Source: an uncultured Caryophanales bacterium (GTDB lineage Bacteria > Bacillota_I > Bacilli_A > RF39 > UBA660). Taken from it: 17,277 nt of DNA. The notes beneath the pieces are model-generated. The model was not told where the DNA came from. It did no database searches and saw nothing but the letters and a program-made list of their open reading frames with translations. Of this stretch, positions 7,627 through 13,372 are shown in pieces. Numbering within the stretch: the stretch's first letter is position 1; each line of letters starts with the position of its first letter. The DNA lies in NCBI GenBank assembly GCA_947303225.1, contig CAMYXG010000011.1, positions 1-17,277 of the forward strand, given 5' to 3'. Position numbers and translations under genes: made by a program.

Positions 7627-9351
7627 CTAACTATCTCCTAACCTCAGCTTTCTAATTCTTTCAACAATTTTAGCTTGCTCTAATGGATCTACTTCTTTTT
7701 TCATTAAATTTGTGAGTCTCTTTATTTCTTGTTTCATACTATACTCTCGTACTACTTTAAAATAGAGAAATAACTCTTCCTTATCGGTAGTCTCATTATA
7801 ATGCTCTGCTAAAATATTATTTAAGAATAACAAGATGTTCTCTTTTTCTTGAACATATGTGTAAAAATCAGCAACATTAATTTCTCCATATGTTTTATAG
7901 TAATAAATAATCTCATTACAAGTAATTCTCATTACTTCTTCTGGAAAAATCAAATGCTCTCTTTCTACTTGTGTAATAATCCAATCATTATTTAACATAA
8001 AATAAATAATCTGTTCTAATGCTTTTGTATATTTGTCCTTTTTTTTCTTATTTTGTGGTTTGATTATTACTTCTTTTTGCTTCTGGTTGTCTTTTTTTAA
8101 ACTATTCAAACGCAGTTCCAAAGTATTATAACTTATATCAAACTCTTTTGCAAGTCTTTTTAATACAACTTCTCTATGAATTGAATCTTCTATTTTTGCT
8201 GTTTCTGTAATTACTTCATTAATATATTTTGCTTTTTCCTCATCCGAACGAAAATCTACATTTTCTCTTAATTTTTGTATTTTATAATCAGAGAAGTTTA
8301 TAGCAGAATCAATTAATCCTTGAAAACGTTCTTTTCCATTCTTTAAAATATAACTATCTGGATCTTCTGGACTTGGTAAAACAATCACTTTTGTTTCTAT
8401 TCCTTGTTCTAATAGTGTATTTCCTATACTTAATGTAGCATGTTGACCAGGATCATCTCCATCTAAACATAAAATTATATTATTGGATAATCTTTTAATT
8501 AAGTTTATTTGTTCTTTTGTTAAAGCTGTTCCCATCAAAGCAATCGTATTTTTGATTCCTATTGTAGATGCACGAATGACATCCATAAATCCTTCCATAA
8601 CAATGACTGATTTTTTGATTCTACATTCTTCTTTTGCTATATGGTAATGATATAGAAGTTCTCCTTTTTTAAAAATATCTGTTTCTTTTGTATTTAAATA
8701 TTTATTTTGTCCATTCTCTTTATAAATTCTTCCACTAAAGCCTACTACTCTTCCTGAGACATCATATAATGGGAACATAATCCTATCATTATAGATATCG
8801 TGGTTATCACTAGATAATCCTATTCTATTCAGTGTTACTAAGTCATACTCTTTATTCGTTAATAACTTGGTTAAATCATCCTTTTGATCTAGAGAGAGTC
8901 CTATTTCAAATTCTTTTATGGTTTCTTCTTCTATGTTTCGATTTTTTAAATATTTTTTAGCGTCTTTTCCAAGATTACTATTTAAATTATTTTGATAATA
9001 TTTTACAGATAACTGATATGCTTCATAGAGCTTATCATACTTTGTATTCTTTTTCTTATAAGAAATATTTCCTACATTGATTCCTACTCTATCTCCTAAA
9101 TATTTTAACACTTCTGGAAATTCCATGTGTTCATAATCCATTAAGAATTTAAATACATTACCTGTTGCATGACAAGAAAAACAAGTAAAGATTTGTTTTT
9201 CTCTTGATACACTCATGGATGGTGTTGAATCATCATGAAACGGACATAATCCAAAAAAGTTCTTTCCTCTGGCAGTTAAGGGAATTCTTTCACCGATAAT
9301 GTCTACAATATCTACTTTAGAACGGATATTATTCGCAAGATCATGATTCAT
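7627..9351 (-). CDS. dnaG: DNA primase DnaG
   Basis: Makes RNA primers at the replication fork in contact with the replicative helicase. Its 574 aa are in the family range. The N-terminal CHC2 zinc-binding domain shows C36-P-F-H39 and C57-F-S-C60. The RNA-polymerase domain includes the GRVVGFSGRIY strand (about 200-210) and KYLNTKETDIFKKG. The TOPRIM core has E253 in EGFMDVIRA and D297/D299 in CLDGDDPGQ, the metal-binding residues. The C-terminal about 150 residues are helical and should be the helicase-binding part. The ATG follows GGTGGTGG and GGATG. It heads the dnaG-sigA-trmK unit; the 87 bases upstream hold the thrS terminator, and a GATAAT at minus-strand 9382-9377 is a possible -10 without a clear -35. 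It would work with the DnaI loader encoded further right. Confidence 0.98.
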   Translation of the reverse strand: MNHDLANNIRSKVDIVDIIGERIPLTARGKNFFGLCPFHDDSTPSMSVSREKQIFTCFSCHATGNVFKFLMDYEHMEFPEVLKYLGDRVGINVGNISYKKKNTKYDKLYEAYQLSVKYYQNNLNSNLGKDAKKYLKNRNIEEETIKEFEIGLSLDQKDDLTKLLTNKEYDLVTLNRIGLSSDNHDIYNDRIMFPLYDVSGRVVGFSGRIYKENGQNKYLNTKETDIFKKGELLYHYHIAKEECRIKKSVIVMEGFMDVIRASTIGIKNTIALMGTALTKEQINLIKRLSNNIILCLDGDDPGQHATLSIGNTLLEQGIETKVIVLPSPEDPDSYILKNGKERFQGLIDSAINFSDYKIQKLRENVDFRSDEEKAKYINEVITETAKIEDSIHREVVLKRLAKEFDISYNTLELRLNSLKKDNQKQKEVIIKPQNKKKKDKYTKALEQIIYFMLNNDWIITQVEREHLIFPEEVMRITCNEIIYYYKTYGEINVADFYTYVQEKENILLFLNNILAEHYNETTDKEELFLYFKVVREYSMKQEIKRLTNLMKKEVDPLEQAKIVERIRKLRLGDS

Positions 9352-9410
9352 CCTACCACCACCTTTAATCGACTTTATTATCGTATCATATTTTTTTTTG
9401 TTTTTCTATA

Positions 9411-9449
9411 AAATAAAGAAAAAATAGAACTCATTTTTCTATTTTTTCT
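9411..9449 (-). terminator. Terminator after thrS
   Basis: A perfect 13-bp inverted repeat (9417-9429 with 9437-9449) with a 7-base loop surrounds the thrS stop codon. The stem is mostly A-T pairs and the following T tract is interrupted (TTTATTTTAT), so termination strength is uncertain and some read-through into dnaG is possible. Confidence 0.65.
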
Positions 9450-11193
9450 CTTCAATTTGTTTCTGTATGTGTTTTATGAAGTCTTTTTGAGATACCGTTG
9501 TAGTATCTTTTTCTCCAAATAAACGGTATGAAATCGTCTTATCTGTTTTTTCTTGATCTCCCAATATCAACGTATATGGAATTTTCTTTGTCTGTGCTTC
9601 TCTTAATCTGTATCCTAGTTTCTCATTACGATTGTCTAATTCTACTCTAATATTGTTTTTTCTTAATAATTCTGTAATCTTTTCTCCATATTTTCCTTGG
9701 TATTCAGGATTGACTGGTATTACTTTCACTTGTGTTGGAGCAAGCCATACTGGTAATGCTCCTTTTGTTTCTTCTAAGTAATATGCAATAAATCGGTCAA
9801 TGGAACCAAAAACAGCTCTATGAAGAACTACAGGAGTTTTCTTTTCTCCATCTGCATCTACATAAGTTAAATCAAATTTTGCAGGTAGGCAGAAATCTAA
9901 TTGACAAGTAGATAATGTTATCTCATTTCCAACAGCTGGACGTACTTGTACATCTAATTTTGGACCATAGAATGCTGCTTCTCCTACTTTTTCTACATAA
10001 TCAATCTTTAAGTCATTCAAAACTTCTCTTAACATGTTTTCTGCTTCATCCCACATTTTGTCATCTGGATGATATTTTACTTTATCTTCTGGATCTCGTA
10101 AAGATAATTCAAAGCGATAATTATGAATTCCCAATTCTTTGTAGCACTCTAATATTAAATCCACTACTCCTTTAAATTCACTTTCTACTTGCTCTAGCGT
10201 ACAAAAGATATGTGAATCGTTTTGACAGAATGTTCTTACTCTTTCAATACCTTTTAATGCTCCACTTGCTTCATATCGACAATCTCTTGCTATTTCTGCA
10301 ATTCTTAATGGTAGATCACGATAAGAATGAAGTTCATTACCATATATAACCATATGATGTGGACAGTTCATTGGACGAAGAACAAATTCTTCTCCCTCTA
10401 CTTCCATTTTTGGAAACATAGATTCTTGATAATGATCCCAATGTCCACTTGTTTTATATAATTCTACATTTCCTAGTGGTGGAGTTTGTACATGTACATA
10501 TCCTCTGTCTAGTTCTTTATTACGGATATAGTTTTCTAGTAAATTCCACAATGTAAATCCATTTGGTAAGTACATAGGAAGTCCTCTACCTACTAAATCA
10601 CTCATCATATAGATTCCTAAATCTTTACCAATTTTACGATGATCTCTTTGTGCTGCTTCCTCTAACTCTTTTAAATGATTTTCTAACTCTTCAGGAGTTT
10701 CAAAACAGATACCATAGATACGTTGAAGCATCTTATTATTTGCATCACCTTTCCAATAAGCTCCTGATACTTTTAATAGTTTAAAGTTCTTTAATTCTTT
10801 TACGCTTTCTACATGTGGTCCACGACAAAGATCTGTAAAATCTCCTTGGCTGTAGCAACTAATTACTGTTTCGTCTTCATCCATTCTATTGATTAAATCA
10901 AGTTTATATGGATCATCTTTAAATTGCTCTAAAGCTTCTTTTTTTGAAATTTCATGTCTTATAATTCTTTTTCCATCCTTGGCTATTTTTTTCATTTCTT
11001 TTTCTATTCTTGGTAAATCTTCCTCAGTTAGGGTATTATCTCCTAAATCAATATCATAATAGAACCCTTCTTCAATTACTGGTCCTACCCAAAACTTTGC
11101 CTCTGGATATAAGTGCTTTACTGCTTGGGCCATTAGATGTGCACATGAGTGGTTTTTAATGTTTAACTTTTCGTCTTCTTTTATATTTATCAT
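9439..11193 (-). CDS. thrS: Threonyl-tRNA synthetase lacking the TGS domain
   Basis: Charges tRNA-Thr with threonine. It has 584 aa, against about 640 for the usual enzyme, because the N-terminal TGS domain is absent; the protein opens almost directly into the editing domain. That domain keeps its proofreading residues H15 and H19 (HSCAH) and C123 and H127 (CRGPH). The catalytic core has the three zinc ligands C277 (NCPHH), H328 (NDSHIF) and H458 (VLHRAVFG), motif 2 around RYEASGALKGIERVR (306-320) and motif 3 around HRAVFGSIDRF (458-468). The anticodon-binding domain follows from about 485. The first two ligands are offset by 57 from the E. coli positions (334, 385) and the third by 53 (511), which confirms a whole-domain loss. 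The start has a strong AAAGGAGA site and follows the MBL gene by 13 bases, leaving no room for a hidden TGS. It is controlled by the upstream Thr T-box. Confidence 0.97.
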   Translation of the reverse strand: MINIKEDEKLNIKNHSCAHLMAQAVKHLYPEAKFWVGPVIEEGFYYDIDLGDNTLTEEDLPRIEKEMKKIAKDGKRIIRHEISKKEALEQFKDDPYKLDLINRMDEDETVISCYSQGDFTDLCRGPHVESVKELKNFKLLKVSGAYWKGDANNKMLQRIYGICFETPEELENHLKELEEAAQRDHRKIGKDLGIYMMSDLVGRGLPMYLPNGFTLWNLLENYIRNKELDRGYVHVQTPPLGNVELYKTSGHWDHYQESMFPKMEVEGEEFVLRPMNCPHHMVIYGNELHSYRDLPLRIAEIARDCRYEASGALKGIERVRTFCQNDSHIFCTLEQVESEFKGVVDLILECYKELGIHNYRFELSLRDPEDKVKYHPDDKMWDEAENMLREVLNDLKIDYVEKVGEAAFYGPKLDVQVRPAVGNEITLSTCQLDFCLPAKFDLTYVDADGEKKTPVVLHRAVFGSIDRFIAYYLEETKGALPVWLAPTQVKVIPVNPEYQGKYGEKITELLRKNNIRVELDNRNEKLGYRLREAQTKKIPYTLILGDQEKTDKTISYRLFGEKDTTTVSQKDFIKHIQKQIEEKK

Positions 11194-11206
11194 ATTATCT
11201 TCTCCT

Positions 11207-11806
11207 TTATATTAATATAATTACTTCTACTTTCTCTGTAACTTGATCTTTAAATGCTTTTCCTAATGAGATATCTCCTACTATACTTCCATAATGAATA
11301 GGAATCGCTTGTTTTGGTTTCAGATTATTTATGTAATCGATTGCTTCTTCTACATTCATTGTATAAGTACCCCCAATTGGAACAAAGCAGTAATCTGTTT
11401 TGACCATATTGGTCTCCGGTGTTCGATCTGTATCTCCCATGATATAATAATACTCATTTTCTAATAAAATGTTATAACCAACATATTCTTTTTCTTTTGG
11501 ATGAAATGGCTTATTCAAATTATAAGATGAAATCGTCTGAAATTTTATTCCATCTATTTTGTATTCTTTATTTGGTTCTACTACTAAGTCATTGTCTATA
11601 CCTTTTAAACATTTTGGTACAATTATTTTTGTAGATTCTTTTGATATATTGGTTATGGATTTTGGACTATAATGATCATAATGATCGTGTGTAATAAAAA
11701 TATAGTCAGCATCATGATACTCTTCTTCTATATTATAAGGATCAAAGTATATTATTCTCTCTCCTGTTAATTTAATTGCTGCTTGTTGAAATACTTCTAT
11801 TTTCAT
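11207..11806 (-). CDS. MBL-fold metal-dependent hydrolase (UlaG/YtkL-like)
   Basis: Cytoplasmic metallo-beta-lactamase-fold protein, 199 aa. The metal motif is H40-D-H42-Y-D44-H45 (FITHDHYDHYSP), followed by the later ligands D125 (MGDTD) and H171 (AIPIHYGS). The FVPIGGTYTMNVEEA segment is typical of the UlaG-like branch of small hydrolases. The substrate cannot be told. There is no signal peptide. The frame is open to 11857, but that would run through the T-box terminator hairpin; the ATG at 11806 has an ideal AAAGGAGA site and is the real start. It is the first gene after the Thr T-box and lies 13 bases ahead of thrS, so it should be induced when tRNA-Thr is uncharged. That placement suggests, without proving, a job linked to threonine or tRNA-Thr metabolism. 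Confidence 0.88.
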   Translation of the reverse strand: MKIEVFQQAAIKLTGERIIYFDPYNIEEEYHDADYIFITHDHYDHYSPKSITNISKESTKIIVPKCLKGIDNDLVVEPNKEYKIDGIKFQTISSYNLNKPFHPKEKEYVGYNILLENEYYYIMGDTDRTPETNMVKTDYCFVPIGGTYTMNVEEAIDYINNLKPKQAIPIHYGSIVGDISLGKAFKDQVTEKVEVIILI

Positions 11807-11825
11807 TATTATTCTCCTTTCAAAC

Positions 11826-12020
11826 AAAAAAAGGATTGTACAGGAGTGCATGAACACGGTACCATCCTTTTTTTTACTTATTTACTTAACGGTTTTAACC
11901 GGAATTACTTTTCATAATTCTACTCGAAAGGTAGTAATATAATAAGTTGTTTTCTCATTTTCACCTAACATGAGCTCTCTTTGAAACAATCTTAATATAT
12001 CATGTCCTTTGTCAATGTAT
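11826..12020 (-). ncRNA. T-box riboswitch leader, threonine-specific
   Basis: Leader RNA that senses uncharged tRNA-Thr and controls the MBL-thrS genes. Stem I: lower stem AAAGG (12010-12006) with CCTTT (11931-11927), then an upper stem pairing 12000-11984 with 11955-11937. The distal hairpin starts with the conserved AGAGAGC (11980-11974), closes CTCAT/ATGAG and contains GTTAGGTGAAA. The specifier position, just before A-CCTTT, reads ACT (11935-11933), a threonine codon. A small hairpin CGGT-TAAA-ACCG follows (about 11902-11891). The T-box sequence AAGGATGGTACCGTG (11869-11855) includes TGGT, which can pair with the ACCA end of the tRNA. The antiterminator pairs AGGA with TCCT. The competing terminator pairs AAAGGAT-GTAC (11870-11859) with GTAC-ATCCTTT and ends in a T run. 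The specifier assignment is by pattern, not by a computed fold. Confidence 0.93.
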
Positions 12021-12027
12021 TTATTTT

Positions 12028-12056
12028 ATTATATATCTTTTATCATTATTTGTAAA
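12028..12056 (-). promoter_or_regulatory. Promoter of the T-box-MBL-thrS operon
   Basis: Minus strand: TTTACA (12056-12051), 17-base spacer, perfect TATAAT (12033-12028). The start site near 12021 would include the whole T-box stem I. It directly follows the stop codon of the upstream gene (12061-12063). Confidence 0.8.
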
Positions 12057-12060
12057 TTAT

Positions 12061-12477
12061 TTAGAATTCATTTAAATATTCTTTGTTGGTAGTATATTCT
12101 ACTTTAATCTTTCTAATTTTAAACTTAAATTTTATTTTTACTTTTGGAGTTACTAATGCTTGTCCACATATTCCTCCACTCTTTTTATCTTTTACTTTAA
12201 TATGCACATCATTTTTTTTATTGATTGATATACTTTGTACTTTCATTGAATAGCAAGTATTTGGTTTTGAACCAGTAACTATTGTTACAATATCACCATT
12301 TGGAATTTCACTTACAGTATAGCCTTTTTGTTCTGTATAAGAGTTATTACTACTCATATCCACATAGCTACTTATAATTTCATATTTTCTTGAAATTAAA
12401 AATTGACGAATTGCATATACTCCAAGTGATACTATTACTATTACTAGTACAATTACTATTTTTTTCTTCTTTTTCAT
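12061..12477 (-). CDS. Small membrane-anchored protein, unknown function
   Basis: Hypothetical protein of 138 aa. It begins MKKKKKIVIVLVIVIVSLGVY, a basic tip followed by one hydrophobic helix (about 7-22) that acts as uncleaved signal anchor, so the remaining about 110 residues should be outside. The outer part is lysine-rich and predicted beta-rich (KVKIKFKFKIRKIKVEY near the end), with two cysteines (NTCYSM and GGICGQ) that could pair. I recognise no family. The frame is open to a TTG at 12513, but that codon lies in the -35 hexamer; the ATG at 12477 is preferred. There is no ribosome binding site before it. Instead a consensus promoter puts the expected transcription start at or within a base of the ATG, so the mRNA may be leaderless. 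It sits between the M23 peptidase and the thrS operon. Confidence 0.65.
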   Translation of the reverse strand: MKKKKKIVIVLVIVIVSLGVYAIRQFLISRKYEIISSYVDMSSNNSYTEQKGYTVSEIPNGDIVTIVTGSKPNTCYSMKVQSISINKKNDVHIKVKDKKSGGICGQALVTPKVKIKFKFKIRKIKVEYTTNKEYLNEF

Positions 12478-12483
12478 ATTATC

Positions 12484-12513
12484 ATTATATCTAATTTCAT
12501 TGAAATATGTCAA
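12484..12513 (-). promoter_or_regulatory. Consensus promoter six bases before a start codon
   Basis: Minus strand: perfect TTGACA (12513-12508), 18-base spacer, perfect TATAAT (12489-12484). Six bases (GATAAT) separate the -10 from the ATG at 12477, so the normal start-site distance falls on the A of the ATG. The -35 begins four bases after the M23 gene's stop codon. Confidence 0.75.
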
Positions 12514-12516
12514 ATA

Positions 12517-13302
12517 CTATCTTGCTTCCCAACTAGGAGGAACATAAACAACTGATCCTAATCCTATAAAGTCTTGATTAATACGCATTTTACCATATCG
12601 GAAGAAACCATTTAGATCAGGACAATAAGGGTCATTTGGATCAAATAAGGCACAATCTAGGACAGCAATATGTAAATGTACTCCTGTTGAATAGCCAGTT
12701 GTACCCATTTGGCCTAGACTATCATTTATCGTAACTGGTTTTCCCACATATAAATCCTTAGCATACCTTGATAAGTGAACATATTGAGACGTATATTTTT
12801 TTCCATTAATGTCGTGTAATACTGTTACAATTAATGCTCCAGCACTATCGGTATAAATTCCAGATACTACACCATTTGCGATTGGAAATATTGTTTCTCC
12901 TGTTCCTCTCCAGCTAGTAATGTCATAAGCCATATGCCAATAACTCGGATATTGGGTTATTCTTCCTACTTCTGTTGGTAGATGCCATGTCTGTTTTGGA
13001 ACAACTGGTTCTGCAACACTTTTTATGGTAGGAAGACTAGCTTCTCTTGGAATCGATGGAATTTCCACTTCCTCAACGTTTTCTAATTTTAATCCTGTCA
13101 TTAATGTTTTTATGATTGTTGAGTTGTCTTCTTTATTTGCTACTTCTACTTGAGCCATATCTTTGATATTAATATATTCATATTCTAATTCATTATTATC
13201 TTTTTCATTAAAAGCGTGAACGGTTTGAAGTCCAATTGCAATCATCAATATAGCAATACAAATTAATTGTAGCATTTTTTTCCTTATTTCTTTTTTATTC
13301 AT
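12517..13302 (-). CDS. M23 family (LytM-like) zinc metallopeptidase
   Basis: Exported peptidoglycan endopeptidase candidate, 261 aa. A signal sequence or anchor occupies residues 1-30 (MNKKEIRKK then a hydrophobic stretch ending TVHA). A charged and then Pro-rich linker runs to about residue 105. The M23 domain keeps the zinc ligands H123 and D127 (HMAYD), the catalytic H176 (YVHLS) and H209-x-H211 (GVHLH), so it should be active. After the core come two cysteines (LDC and DPYCPD) that could form a disulfide. Substrate would be the peptide cross-links of peptidoglycan. The ATG at 13302 is chosen over a TTG at 13338 because the TTG overlaps the -10 element; the binding site before the ATG (GGGACGTG) is imperfect. 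It has its own strong promoter and no clear terminator before the next promoter. Confidence 0.92.
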   Translation of the reverse strand: MNKKEIRKKMLQLICIAILMIAIGLQTVHAFNEKDNNELEYEYINIKDMAQVEVANKEDNSTIIKTLMTGLKLENVEEVEIPSIPREASLPTIKSVAEPVVPKQTWHLPTEVGRITQYPSYWHMAYDITSWRGTGETIFPIANGVVSGIYTDSAGALIVTVLHDINGKKYTSQYVHLSRYAKDLYVGKPVTINDSLGQMGTTGYSTGVHLHIAVLDCALFDPNDPYCPDLNGFFRYGKMRINQDFIGLGSVVYVPPSWEAR

Positions 13303-13329
13303 ATAAACACGTCCCAAAAAACAGTGCTT

Positions 13330-13358
13330 ATTATACAAAAAAAAGAAGTCATTGTCAA
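13330..13358 (-). promoter_or_regulatory. Consensus promoter of the M23 gene, overlapping a terminator
   Basis: Minus strand: TTGACA (13358-13353), 17-base spacer, TATAAT (13335-13330), a full match to the SigA consensus. The -35 lies in the loop of the upstream terminator and the spacer contains its 3' stem and T tract. The start site would be near 13323, giving a leader of about 20 bases. Confidence 0.85.
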
Positions 13359-13372
13359 TTTTGCTTCTTCTT
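13341..13372 (-). terminator. Terminator after the RNB gene, fused with a promoter
   Basis: Minus strand: AAGAAG (13369-13364) pairs with CTTCTT (13348-13343), extendable outward by three pairs including a G-U, followed by a T run ending near 13337. The loop is long, about 15 bases, and contains the TTGACA of the next promoter. The stem begins directly at the stop codon of the RNB gene. Confidence 0.6.

Noticed and set aside
11807..11857. Upstream extension of the MBL hydrolase by 17 codons
   Set aside because: It would translate the T-box terminator hairpin; the ATG at 11806 has an ideal AAAGGAGA site.
12010..12015. A perfect TTGACA on the minus strand just before the T-box, tempting as the operon's -35
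   Set aside because: No -10 sits at 16-18 bases, and a start site downstream of it would delete the AAAGG strand needed for T-box stem I. The TTTACA/TATAAT pair at 12056-12028 fits instead.
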